This document shows positions 31,065-39,710 of a stretch of DNA of 64,000 nt, piece by piece. Each line of letters opens with the position of its first letter. The first letter of the stretch is position 1. Source of the stretch: Paenibacillus contaminans (GTDB taxonomy: Bacteria > Bacillota > Bacilli > Paenibacillales > NBRC-103111); contig NZ_QMFB01000010.1 of assembly GCF_003285015.1 (NCBI RefSeq), positions 210,024 through 274,023 on the forward strand, given 5' to 3'. Both the position numbers and the translations under genes were made by a program. The notes beneath the pieces were generated by a model that worked only from the letters and a program-made list of their open reading frames with translations, was not told the DNA's origin and did not search any database.

Positions 31065-32984
31065 ATGAAACAGGACTTGCGACAAGCGCTTAAGGAACGT
31101 ACGTTGACCGGAGACGGCGCGATGGGTACGTATTTGTACCATCTGGGGCTACCGGTCGGCATTTCATATGAGGAACTGAACATAACGCAGCCCGACGTCA
31201 TTGCCGACGTGCACCGCCGGTATTATGATGCGGGAGCGAGACTTATCGAAACGAACACGTATACGGCAAACCGCGAAAAGCTGTCCAAATTCGGTCTCGA
31301 GCTGGACGTGGCTGCCATCAATCGCGCAGGCGTGGAGCTGGCCCGCAAAGCGGTCGGCGCAGACGCCTATGTCGTCGGCGCGGTCGGCTCGATTCGATCC
31401 GGCAGACGCCGCGTCGTCATCAACGCGCAGCTGGAAGACGACTTCCGCGAGCAGATGGAGGCGCTGCTCGAAGCGGGAGCGGACGGATTGCTGCTTGAGA
31501 CGTTCTACGAGCATGACGAATTGCTCGCGGCTCTGCGGGTCGCCAGAAGCTTGACGAATTTGCCGGTTATCTGCCAATTCGTAACGGAGGACAGCGGCGT
31601 AACCCGGGACGGCATCGCCCTCGATACCGCCTTCGCACAACTGGCGAGCGAAGGCGCGGACGTGGTCGGCTTCAATTGCCACAGCGGTCCGAACGGCATC
31701 CTCCGCGCGCTGGAGAAGCTGACGCCGATTCCGAATGTGCCGTTCTCGGTTTATCCGAATGCGGGTTTGCCGAAGCTTGTGGACGGCCAATATACGTACT
31801 CGGCGCCGCCCGAATATTTCGCCTCGATGTCCGGACGCTTCGCGGCGTTAGGCGCGCGCATTATCGGCGGCTGCTGCGGAACGACGCCCGAGCATATCGC
31901 GGCGATCGCCCAGGCGCTGGCAGGCGGTGCGGCCGCGGCTCCCGTACAAAGCCCGGCGGCAGGTACCGCCGCGCAGCATGCCGAGCCCGATCGGGCGCCT
32001 GCGGCGGATGCGGAGCAAACGGCGGAGATCGTGCAGCAGCCGTGCGTATGCGGCGGAGAGCATGACGACGAGCTGTCGCTTGTCGAGCTGGTGAAGCGGC
32101 GCCATACGGTCATCGTCGAATTCGATTCGCCTCGCGGCTTGTCGGTCGAGAAGTTCATGAAGGGCTCCGAGACGCTTCGCGATGCCGGAGTCGACGCGAT
32201 TTCGATGGCCGATAATTCACTGGCGCAAACGCGAATGAGCAACGTATCGACCGGCTATTTGGTCAAGGAGAAGCTGGGCGTCCGGCCGCTTGTGCATATC
32301 GCCTGCCGGGACCGCAATTCGATCGGCATGCAATCGCATCTGATGGGACTTCATGCGCTTGACATCGATCATGTGCTGGCGATTACCGGCGATCCGGCCC
32401 GCGTCGGCGATTTGCCCGGCGCAAGCTCGGTATACGATATGACGTCCTTCGATCTGATCCGGATGACAAAGCAGCTTAACGGCGGCCTGGCCTTCTCGGG
32501 AAAGCAGCTGAAGGAGAAGGCGAAATTCGTCGTCGGCTCGGCTTTCGATCCGAACGTTAAATATTTGGAGAAGGCCGTCCAGCGGATGGAGAAAAAAATC
32601 GAAGCCGGCGCCGACTATTTTATGACGCAGCCGGTCTATGACCCGGCGATCGTGGAAAAGCTGTATACTATGACCAGACATATTTCGGCGCCGATTTTTA
32701 TCGGCATCATGCCGCTCATTAGCGGCCGCAACGCCGAATATTTGCATAACGAAGTGCCGGGCATCCGCATTACGGAAGCTGCGCGAAGCCGGATGGCGGG
32801 ACTTGAAGGGGAAGAAGGCCGCCGCGCCGGGGTTGAAATTGCTAAGGAACTGATCGATGAAGTAATCCGATATTTTAACGGCATTTATTTGATGACGCCG
32901 ATGATGTTCTCCGAGATGACCGCGGAGCTGACGAAATACGTTTGGGAGAAGACCGGAGCCAAAACGATTACCTCTTGTCCCTAG
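31065..32984 (+). CDS. yitJ: Bifunctional homocysteine S-methyltransferase / 5,10-methylenetetrahydrofolate reductase
   Basis: The 639-aa protein has an N-terminal Zn-dependent methyltransferase domain (GDGAMGTYLYHLG, VVGFNCHSGP, and the double-Cys metal motif GGCCGTTPEH near residue 270). An Ala/Pro-rich linker (about 285-330) with a CVCGG motif follows, then the MTHFR domain (VEFDSPRG, ITGDPARVGD, YFMTQPVYD). It makes methyl-THF and uses a methyl group to form methionine, as in B. subtilis YitJ. In Bacillus yitJ is preceded by an S-box riboswitch; here dapF lies one base upstream and no S-box is visible in front of either gene. Confidence 0.93.
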   Translation: MKQDLRQALKERTLTGDGAMGTYLYHLGLPVGISYEELNITQPDVIADVHRRYYDAGARLIETNTYTANREKLSKFGLELDVAAINRAGVELARKAVGADAYVVGAVGSIRSGRRRVVINAQLEDDFREQMEALLEAGADGLLLETFYEHDELLAALRVARSLTNLPVICQFVTEDSGVTRDGIALDTAFAQLASEGADVVGFNCHSGPNGILRALEKLTPIPNVPFSVYPNAGLPKLVDGQYTYSAPPEYFASMSGRFAALGARIIGGCCGTTPEHIAAIAQALAGGAAAAPVQSPAAGTAAQHAEPDRAPAADAEQTAEIVQQPCVCGGEHDDELSLVELVKRRHTVIVEFDSPRGLSVEKFMKGSETLRDAGVDAISMADNSLAQTRMSNVSTGYLVKEKLGVRPLVHIACRDRNSIGMQSHLMGLHALDIDHVLAITGDPARVGDLPGASSVYDMTSFDLIRMTKQLNGGLAFSGKQLKEKAKFVVGSAFDPNVKYLEKAVQRMEKKIEAGADYFMTQPVYDPAIVEKLYTMTRHISAPIFIGIMPLISGRNAEYLHNEVPGIRITEAARSRMAGLEGEEGRRAGVEIAKELIDEVIRYFNGIYLMTPMMFSEMTAELTKYVWEKTGAKTITSCP

Positions 32985-33015
32985 ACATAAAATGAATTAA
33001 AATGGTTGGGATGTG

Positions 33016-33903
33016 ATGCCAGTGATCGTCAGTATGACCGGGTTCGGGCAAGCGACGCGCAGCGCGGGCGGTTATCGGCTCCATATCGATGCGCGATCGG
33101 TCAATCATCGTTATGCCGAAATCGTCGTAAGGCTTCCCCGCGAAGCGCAGCCGTTCGAGGACAGTCTGAAAAAAACCGTCCAGCAGTCGATCAAACGCGG
33201 CCGCGTAGACGTTTATGTGACGGTGGAGAAGGAAGCGTCCTTCGGCCAGAAGGCCGTTATCGATTGGCCGCTTGCCGAAGCTTACGTACAGGCCGCCGAA
33301 CAGCTGCAGGAAAAGTTCCGCTTGACGGAGCCGATTCGAATCGCAGATTTGCTGCAAATCCCGCAGCTCGTGCGGCTCAGCGAGGCGGAGACGAATGATG
33401 CGGACATACTCGAGGAAGAGTTGAAGGCATGCTTGCGCGAAGCTTTGGAGCAGCTCGTTCGTATGCGCGAAGCGGAAGGAAGCCATTTGCGGACCGATTT
33501 GCTGAACCGTCTTGCCGAGATGGAGAGACTCCACCGTTCGGTACGGGACAAAGCGCCGCAAGTCGCATCGGACTACAAGACCAGGCTGCGCGGCAGGCTG
33601 GAGGAGCTCCTAGGCGCTTTGCCGCTAGATGAAAGCAGGGTCGTTGCCGAAGCGGCCGTTTTTGCCGAAAGATCGAACATTGACGAGGAATTAACCCGGC
33701 TTGCGAGCCATTTTATTCAATTCTCGCAGTTGATCGACGGCGGGGAACCGCCTGGACGACGGCTCGATTTCTTGATTCAGGAAATGAACCGCGAAGTGAA
33801 TACGATCGGTTCGAAGGCGAACGACGCTGAGATTGCCGGATATGTCGTAGCCATGAAAGCCGAGCTTGAGAAAATGCGCGAACAAGTGCAAAATGTCGAA
33901 TAA
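33016..33903 (+). CDS. yloC: YicC family endoribonuclease-like protein (YloC)
   Basis: The family N-terminus is SMTGFGQATR; three starts are close together (GTG 33013, ATG 33016, GTG 33022), and I use ATG 33016 with GGTTGGG upstream. The ~295-aa protein has the YicC N domain (HIDARSVNHRYAEIVVRLPR) and the C-terminal DUF1732 with HFIQFSQLI and the highly conserved GRRLDFLIQEMNREVNTIGSKA. E. coli YicC is an endoribonuclease affecting small-RNA turnover; the Bacillus role is unclear. It begins the yicC-remA-gmk-rpoZ block. Confidence 0.9.
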   Translation: MPVIVSMTGFGQATRSAGGYRLHIDARSVNHRYAEIVVRLPREAQPFEDSLKKTVQQSIKRGRVDVYVTVEKEASFGQKAVIDWPLAEAYVQAAEQLQEKFRLTEPIRIADLLQIPQLVRLSEAETNDADILEEELKACLREALEQLVRMREAEGSHLRTDLLNRLAEMERLHRSVRDKAPQVASDYKTRLRGRLEELLGALPLDESRVVAEAAVFAERSNIDEELTRLASHFIQFSQLIDGGEPPGRRLDFLIQEMNREVNTIGSKANDAEIAGYVVAMKAELEKMREQVQNVE

Positions 33904-34053
33904 TAAACGAAATCATGGAACGTTTCTCCGAATACAGCGTATATACTCGTACGTTCGCAATTTTTCGTTAACGTCATCTTGTATAGGTCATCTTGCGAAC
34001 GGCAAGACTGAATCATTGTCTTCATTTATCCAGTAATCGATGCATATGACGCC

Positions 34054-34074
34054 AACTTTCCTTTCGGAAAGCTT
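34054..34074 (+). promoter_or_regulatory. First CTTTCC-n4-GGAAAG motif before remA
   Basis: AACTTTCCTTTCGGAAAGCTT is 17/21 identical to the second copy at 34136-34156. Both have inverted arms. Confidence 0.45.
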
Positions 34075-34096
34075 CGAGTTGACGCTGACGACGCCA

Positions 34097-34114
34097 TTTT
34101 CTTGCACAAGAAAA
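34097..34114. promoter_or_regulatory. Inverted repeat TTTTCTTG-CA-CAAGAAAA before remA
   Basis: Two exact 8-bp arms with a 2-bp spacer; the short spacer suits a protein operator better than an RNA hairpin. Confidence 0.45.
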
Positions 34115-34135
34115 ACAAGCTCATGCCTAGACGTC

Positions 34136-34156
34136 GACTTTCCTAACGGAAAACTT
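34136..34156 (+). promoter_or_regulatory. Second TTTCC-n4-GGAAA motif, adjacent to the remA ribosome binding site
   Basis: Similar to the motif at 34054, this one ends two bases before the TAGGAGG ribosome binding site, so a hairpin here could affect remA translation. Confidence 0.45.
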
Positions 34157-34170
34157 TTAGGAGGAAAACA

Positions 34171-34431
34171 ATGGCCATCAAACTTATTAACATCGGCTTC
34201 GGAAACATCGTATCCGCAAATCGGATTATTTCGATTGTGAGTCCGGAATCCGCACCGATCAAGCGGATCATTCAAGAGGCGCGCGACCGCCATATGCTTA
34301 TCGACGCCACATACGGACGCCGTACACGCGCCGTCATCATCACGGACAGCGATCATGTCATCCTCTCAGCGGTACAGCCGGAAACGGTGGCGCATCGACT
34401 TTCCAACAAGGACGATGATCATGACGAATAA
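34171..34431 (+). CDS. remA: Extracellular matrix regulator RemA
   Basis: ATG 34171 follows TAGGAGG. The 86-aa protein matches RemA (DUF370): [48 protein letters not shown] and [14 protein letters not shown]. RemA is a ring-forming DNA-binding protein that activates biofilm matrix and osmoprotection genes in B. subtilis. It overlaps the start of gmk by 11 bases. The 267-bp gap before it holds three repeat motifs that may act in its control. Confidence 0.95.
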   Translation: MAIKLINIGFGNIVSANRIISIVSPESAPIKRIIQEARDRHMLIDATYGRRTRAVIITDSDHVILSAVQPETVAHRLSNKDDDHDE

Positions 34432-35086
34432 TGTTGGTCAGCTGAATAACGAGGGAAGAGGCATACTGATCGTGCTTTCCGGCCCGTCCGGCGTCGGTAA
34501 GGGAACGGTCTGCGCCCAGCTTCGGAAGTGCGCCGAAGATCTCGTTTATTCGGTATCCGCCACGACGCGGTCCCCGAGACAAGGGGAAGTAGACGGCGTC
34601 AACTATTTTTTCAAAACGAAGGAACAATTCCAATCGATGATCGCGGGAGACGAGCTGCTGGAGTGGGCGGAATACGTCGGCAATTATTATGGAACTCCGC
34701 GGGATTTCGTCGAACGGACGCTTTCATCAGGCAAGGATATCATATTGGAGATTGAAGTTCAGGGTGCGCTTAAAGTCAGACAAAAGTTTCCTGAGGGCAT
34801 TTTTATTTTCTTGCTTCCTCCTTCGCTGAACGAGCTGCAAAACCGGATTACGACGCGCGGTACCGAAAGCGAGGAAACGATTCGCAGCCGGATGAACGTG
34901 GCGGTTGAAGAACTGGCGCTGCTGGAGCATTATGACTATGCGATCGTCAATGACGAAGTGCAGAAGGCATGCGAGCGCGTCCAGGCGATCCTTACAGCGG
35001 AGCATTGCAAGAGAGAGCGAGTTTCGCCGAAAATTCAAAAATGGCTGGAAGAGGTGGCAGACAATGTTGTATCCTTCGATCGATAA
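34421..35086 (+). CDS. gmk: Guanylate kinase
   Basis: ATG 34421 overlaps the end of remA; the longer frame from 34355 would lie mostly inside remA. The 221-aa protein phosphorylates GMP to GDP. It has the P-loop [11 protein letters not shown] near residue 20, the GMP site [25 protein letters not shown], and the lid [15 protein letters not shown] short polar N-terminal extension (about 13 residues) precedes the core. It overlaps rpoZ by 23 bases, so remA, gmk and rpoZ form one transcription unit. Confidence 0.95.
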   Translation: MTNNVGQLNNEGRGILIVLSGPSGVGKGTVCAQLRKCAEDLVYSVSATTRSPRQGEVDGVNYFFKTKEQFQSMIAGDELLEWAEYVGNYYGTPRDFVERTLSSGKDIILEIEVQGALKVRQKFPEGIFIFLLPPSLNELQNRITTRGTESEETIRSRMNVAVEELALLEHYDYAIVNDEVQKACERVQAILTAEHCKRERVSPKIQKWLEEVADNVVSFDR

Positions 35087-35276
35087 GCTGCTTGACAAGG
35101 TCGACAGCAAATATTCTTTGGTCGTCGCAGTTTCCAAACGCGCGCGCAAGCTGCGCGAAGGGACGAAATCCGAGCTTCGCAATCCGAAATCGCATAAGCA
35201 GGTAGGCGTAGCGCTCGAGGAGCTCTATATGGATTACATTCACTACGAGAAGCTGCACAAGGAAGCAACCAAGTAG
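35064..35276 (+). CDS. rpoZ: RNA polymerase omega subunit
   Basis: ATG 35064 follows AGAGGTGG inside the end of gmk. The 70-aa protein has the omega pattern [30 protein letters not shown], and [13 protein letters not shown]. Omega helps fold and assemble the beta' subunit. It is the last gene before a strong terminator. Confidence 0.95.
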   Translation: MLYPSIDKLLDKVDSKYSLVVAVSKRARKLREGTKSELRNPKSHKQVGVALEELYMDYIHYEKLHKEATK

Positions 35277-35281
35277 TACCA

Positions 35282-35312
35282 AATAACAACCCGCAGAGGT
35301 TGTTATTTTTTT
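35282..35312 (+). terminator. Terminator after rpoZ
   Basis: AATAACAACC (35282-35291) pairs exactly with GGTTGTTATT (35298-35307), followed by T. Confidence 0.9.
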
Positions 35313-35386
35313 AGTCTAACAGCAAGTATATCGTCGTTAATAAAATTCCCGCCAGTTACTTTTCAGGGGAACAAGGAGGCCGTAAG

Positions 35387-36598
35387 ATGCTGAAAGGCAA
35401 AACGATTTTGCTCGGCGTATGCGGAGGAATTGCCGCGTACAAGGCGGCGGCGTTGTGCAGCAAGCTGACCCAAGCCGGCGCCCGAGTCCGCGTCATCATG
35501 ACGGAGTCGGCGCTGCAATTCGTCACGCCGTTAACATTCCAAACGCTGTCGCGACACGATGTGTATACGGACACGTTCGATGAGAAGAACGCAGCGGTAG
35601 TTTCGCATATCGACTTGGCGGATCATGCGGATGTCGTCATCGTAGCGCCGGCAACGGCAAATATGCTCGCCAAAATGGCGCATGGGCTTGCCGACGATAT
35701 GCTGAGCACGACGCTTCTCGCGACGATGGCGCCGGTCGTCGTCGCGCCGGCGATGAACGTGCATATGTACGACCATCCGGCCGTAAAGAGCAATATGTCG
35801 GTGCTTCAGCAGCGCGGGGTGCGTTTCGTCGAACCCGGCGTCGGCCAGCTGGCATGCGGTTACGTGGGCAAGGGACGGCTTGCCGAGCCGGAGGAAATCG
35901 TTGCGTATCTCGAAAGGATGTTTGCCGAGCGGAAGCTTTTGGCCGGCAAACGGATGCTTGTCACGGCAGGCGGAACGATCGAGCGGATCGATCCGGTCCG
36001 TTATTTGACGAATGATTCTTCAGGCAAAATGGGGTATGCGATCGCCGAAGCGGCCGGAAGGATGGGGGCCGACGTCACGCTTGTCACCGCCAAAACGGGA
36101 TTGGCGGCGCCGGAAGGCGTTCGGGTCATTCCGGTCATTTCGGCGCGGGATATGCTGGAAGCGGTCATGTCGAGGCTCGACGAGTCGGATATCGTGATCA
36201 AATCCGCGGCGGTTGCGGACTATCGTCCGGCCGTGCAAGAAGCCCGCAAAATTAAAAAGAAAGAAGACACGATGACGATAACGCTTGTGAAGAACGAAGA
36301 TATACTGCAGACGGTTGGAGAGAATCGGACCCATCAATTCGTCGTAGGCTTTGCAGCCGAGACGGCGCCGACCGAGCAGATGATCATGGACAAGCTGATG
36401 CGGAAAAACTGCGATCTTCTTGTCGTAAACGACGTCTCGCTGGATGGAGCGGGCTTCGGTCTCGATACGAATATCGTGAACGTGTATGACCGTAACGGAC
36501 TCCTCGAAGCAATGCCTATACTGAGCAAGCTGGAAGTGGCGGAGAAGCTGCTCAAGCTTGTCGCGGCTCGGGTTTCGGCTGCGGGGAGCGAAAGCTGA
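35387..36598 (+). CDS. coaBC: Phosphopantothenoylcysteine decarboxylase / phosphopantothenate-cysteine ligase
   Basis: ATG 35387 follows AAGGAGG. The 403-aa bifunctional protein makes 4'-phosphopantetheine for coenzyme A. The N-terminal CoaC flavodomain contains GVCGGIAAYKAA, the ATANMLAKMAHGLADDM loop and PAMNVHMY. The CoaB half starts near residue 185 with MLVTAGGTIERIDPVRYLTN and includes KSAAVADYRP and KNEDIL. It overlaps priA (stop TGA and start ATG share bases), as in the Bacillus coaBC-priA-def-fmt operon. Confidence 0.95.
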   Translation: MLKGKTILLGVCGGIAAYKAAALCSKLTQAGARVRVIMTESALQFVTPLTFQTLSRHDVYTDTFDEKNAAVVSHIDLADHADVVIVAPATANMLAKMAHGLADDMLSTTLLATMAPVVVAPAMNVHMYDHPAVKSNMSVLQQRGVRFVEPGVGQLACGYVGKGRLAEPEEIVAYLERMFAERKLLAGKRMLVTAGGTIERIDPVRYLTNDSSGKMGYAIAEAAGRMGADVTLVTAKTGLAAPEGVRVIPVISARDMLEAVMSRLDESDIVIKSAAVADYRPAVQEARKIKKKEDTMTITLVKNEDILQTVGENRTHQFVVGFAAETAPTEQMIMDKLMRKNCDLLVVNDVSLDGAGFGLDTNIVNVYDRNGLLEAMPILSKLEVAEKLLKLVAARVSAAGSES

Positions 36599-39171
36599 TG
36601 ATTGCCAATGTGATCGTCGACGTGCCGGCGAAGCAGACGAACCGCACCTTCGATTATATCATTCCGGATGCGATGCGGGGATGGCTGGCGATCGGAAGCC
36701 GGGTCGGCGTGCCGTTCGGACCGCGCGTCGTTCAAGGCTTTGTCGTCAGCATGTCGGAGCGCGCCGACGTCGCCGCAAGCAAGCTGAAGCCGATCGCCCA
36801 AGTGATGGACCTCGTGCCTCCGCTTACCCCCGAGCTTGTCGAGCTGGCACGGTGGATGAGCCGCACCTATTTATGTCATGAGATTACCGCGCTCCAAGCC
36901 ATGATTCCCGGGGCGCTCAAGGCTAAGTACGAGCGCTATGTAACGTTAGGCGGGGCTGCCGACGAGGAGGCTGCCGCACAAGGGTTCGGACAGCTTTCAT
37001 TTGATAATCGCGCCGACATAGCGGCATTCGTCCGCAGCAAGGAGCATGTGCCCCTCGAACAGCTGCTGGAAAGGTTCGCCGGTGACGGTGCGCTTATTCA
37101 AAGCATGATTAAAAGCGGGGAGCTGCTTGAGGTGCAGACGATCAAAAATCGTCTGTCCGCCAAAAAAGTGCTTGTCGTTTATCCGCCTGAGGATCCTTCC
37201 GTTCTGGAAGCATGCGTGAGCAAGCTTCCGGCCGGCGCGAAAAGGCAAAAAGAAGTGCTTGAGCATCTGATCCGGAACCCTGCCCCAGTCCGGCTGACGG
37301 AGCTTGCGCTGGAGTTGAACGTCGGGGCCGGCACCGTCAAAGGCTTGGCCGACAAGGGCTGGATCGGACTCCGCGAGACGGAGGTATTCCGCGATCCGTA
37401 CGCCGGCCGCGAGTTTAAGCGAACGCAGCCGCTGCCCTTCACGGAGGAGCAAGCCGCTGTGTTCGAGCCTATTCAAGCTGCACTGACTGCCGTCAGACAT
37501 GAGGTGTTCCTGCTGCATGGCGTGACCGGCAGCGGGAAGACGGAGGTGTATCTGCAGGCGATACGGCAATGCCTGGACCAGGGGCGCGAAGCGATCGTGC
37601 TTGTTCCGGAAATATCGTTGACACCGCAAATGGTCGAGCGCTTCAAGGGCCGTTTCGGCAGCGAAGTGGCCGTACTGCACAGCCGTCTCTCGAATGGCGA
37701 GCGTTATGACGAATGGCGGAAAATCGCGCTTAAGCAGGTGCGTGTCGTTATCGGCGCCCGCTCGGCGATTTTTGCACCTTTTACGAGTCTCGGCCTTATC
37801 ATAATAGATGAAGAGCATGAAACGTCCTACAAGCAAGAGGACAGTCCGAAATACCACGCGCGCGAGGTCGCGATCGAGCGGGCGATTCGCCATCGAGCGG
37901 CAGTCGTACTCGGTTCCGCAACGCCGTCGCTGGAAAGTTACTATCGGGCCAGCGAACGGGATGACCGGAGCGGAGCCGCCGGCCGGCAGGCCGGACCGGG
38001 AGGAAGTCCGTTTGCCGGAGTAAACGCCGGCAGAGCGGCAGCCGTGGCGCATCCCTCGGCTTACCGGCTGCTAACAATGAAGGAACGGGTACAAGGCAGG
38101 CCGCTTCCGCCCGTCCATCTGGTCGATATGCGCGAGGAGCTGAAGCAGGGGAACCGGTCGATGTTCAGCCGCCCTTTGTATAAAGCGATCGAAGAACGGT
38201 TAGAAAAGAAACAACAGGTCGTTTTGTTTCTGAACCGTCGAGGCTACTCGACCTTCGTCATGTGCAGGGAATGCGGCCATACGCTCGGTTGCCCGCATTG
38301 CGACATATCGCTTACGTATCATCAAAGCTCGCAAACCGTCCGCTGCCATTATTGCGGCTATGCGGAGCCTCAAGCTCGTACTTGTCCGAGCTGCAGCAGC
38401 GAGCATATCCGTTTTTTCGGAACCGGCACGCAGAAGGTCGAGGAAGAGCTCGGCAAGCTCTTCCCCGGCATTCGGGTTATTCGGATGGACGTGGATACGA
38501 CGACGGAGAAAGGCTCCCACGAAAAGCTGCTCACCATGTTCCGCAATCGGGAAGCCGACGTTCTGCTCGGGACGCAGATGGTCGCCAAAGGACTCGATTT
38601 CCCGGACGTTACGCTCGTCGGCGTCATCGCGGCGGATACGGTGCTGAATCTGCCCGATTTTCGCGCGGGAGAACGGACGTTTCAGCTGCTGACGCAGGTC
38701 GCGGGCAGGGCGGGCAGGCACGAGCTGCCGGGCGAAGTATTCGTCCAAACGTACACGCCGGAGCATTACAGCATCGTTACGGCGAGCGGGCACGATTATG
38801 AGGCGTTCCTCGAGGAGGAGCTCCGCATGCGCGAAGCCGGCGGATACCCGCCTTATTACCGGCTCATTCTGATTACGATCTCGCATGAGCAGATTCCTAT
38901 GCTAGTCCGAACGGCGGAATCGCTTGTCGGGCATATTAAAGAGCTGCTGCTGCGGGAAACGGACGGAAGCGACGATGCGATGGTACTGGGGCCAGTAGCC
39001 TCGCCGATCCCGAGAATCAAAGATAGATATCGATTCCAATGCATGATAAAATATCGGGGGGATTCGCAGCTTCCCTCGCTTATTGCGAAAGCTGCGGAAG
39101 CGTTTGACGACGTATGCAGGCAGCATAACGTCCAGATCGGCATCGACGTCGATCCGCAATTATTGATGTAA
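36598..39171 (+). CDS. priA: Primosomal protein N' (replication restart helicase)
   Basis: The 857-aa helicase starts at the overlapping ATG 36598. It has the N-terminal 3'-DNA-end-binding domain, Walker A LLHGVTGSGKTEVYL, DEEH box IIIDEEHETSYKQED, GSATPSLESY, and two Cys-x2-Cys zinc sites (CRECGHTLGCPHC; CHYCG..CPSC). The C-terminal lobe has GTQMVAKGLDFPDVTLVGV and QVAGRAGR. PriA reloads DnaB at collapsed forks. Residues about 452-487 are an Arg/Gly/Ala-rich insertion just after the conserved SYYRA, which makes it ~50 aa longer than B. subtilis PriA. Confidence 0.95.
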   Translation: MIANVIVDVPAKQTNRTFDYIIPDAMRGWLAIGSRVGVPFGPRVVQGFVVSMSERADVAASKLKPIAQVMDLVPPLTPELVELARWMSRTYLCHEITALQAMIPGALKAKYERYVTLGGAADEEAAAQGFGQLSFDNRADIAAFVRSKEHVPLEQLLERFAGDGALIQSMIKSGELLEVQTIKNRLSAKKVLVVYPPEDPSVLEACVSKLPAGAKRQKEVLEHLIRNPAPVRLTELALELNVGAGTVKGLADKGWIGLRETEVFRDPYAGREFKRTQPLPFTEEQAAVFEPIQAALTAVRHEVFLLHGVTGSGKTEVYLQAIRQCLDQGREAIVLVPEISLTPQMVERFKGRFGSEVAVLHSRLSNGERYDEWRKIALKQVRVVIGARSAIFAPFTSLGLIIIDEEHETSYKQEDSPKYHAREVAIERAIRHRAAVVLGSATPSLESYYRASERDDRSGAAGRQAGPGGSPFAGVNAGRAAAVAHPSAYRLLTMKERVQGRPLPPVHLVDMREELKQGNRSMFSRPLYKAIEERLEKKQQVVLFLNRRGYSTFVMCRECGHTLGCPHCDISLTYHQSSQTVRCHYCGYAEPQARTCPSCSSEHIRFFGTGTQKVEEELGKLFPGIRVIRMDVDTTTEKGSHEKLLTMFRNREADVLLGTQMVAKGLDFPDVTLVGVIAADTVLNLPDFRAGERTFQLLTQVAGRAGRHELPGEVFVQTYTPEHYSIVTASGHDYEAFLEEELRMREAGGYPPYYRLILITISHEQIPMLVRTAESLVGHIKELLLRETDGSDDAMVLGPVASPIPRIKDRYRFQCMIKYRGDSQLPSLIAKAAEAFDDVCRQHNVQIGIDVDPQLLM

Positions 39172-39227
39172 CGGACAATCGGTCCGCATAGTGTAAATGT
39201 TGCGAGAGGGAAAAGGTGGTTAACGAC

Positions 39228-39710
39228 ATGGCGATACGAATGATAGTAAAAGAGCCCGATCCGGTGCTTCGGGAGAAAGCGAAGCACGTACCGAGCATAA
39301 CGCCGAATATTCAAAAGCTGCTCAGAGATATGGCGGATACGATGTACGATGCCCGCGGCGTCGGCTTGGCTGCCCCGCAAATCGGCATTTTGAAAAGGGC
39401 GATCGTAATGGACTGCGGTGAGGAGCACGGCGGTCTGATCGAATTGGTGAACCCTGAGATCGTATCGACGGAAGGCGAGCAATTCGGACCTGAAGGCTGC
39501 TTAAGCATTCCGGGCTTGCAAGGCGATGTGCGCCGTGCGGAGAAGGTCGTCGTAAAGGGACTGAACCGGAACGGCGAGACGATTACGATCGAAGGCACGG
39601 AGCTGCTGGCCCGCTGTATTTTGCATGAAGTCGATCATTTGAACGGCGTTCTGTTTACGGATTTAGCGGAGAAAGTGTACCGCAGCGAAGAACAGGAGGA
39701 CGAGGAGTGA
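39228..39710 (+). CDS. def: Peptide deformylase
   Basis: ATG 39228 has AGGTGG eight bases upstream. The 160-aa metalloenzyme removes the formyl group from nascent proteins. All three motifs are present: GVGLAAPQIG (~44-53), EGCLS (89-93, metal ligand Cys91) and HEVDH (133-137). Its length and motif spacing fit the type 1/3 form rather than the longer Gram-positive type 2. It overlaps fmt by four bases, so the deformylase and formyltransferase are coupled. Confidence 0.95.
   Translation: MAIRMIVKEPDPVLREKAKHVPSITPNIQKLLRDMADTMYDARGVGLAAPQIGILKRAIVMDCGEEHGGLIELVNPEIVSTEGEQFGPEGCLSIPGLQGDVRRAEKVVVKGLNRNGETITIEGTELLARCILHEVDHLNGVLFTDLAEKVYRSEEQEDEE

Noticed and set aside
35318-35334. Fragment CAGCAAGTATATCGTCG resembling the 5' box of repeat R1
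   Set aside because: Only about 13 bases match and the rest of the repeat is missing; possibly a remnant or chance.
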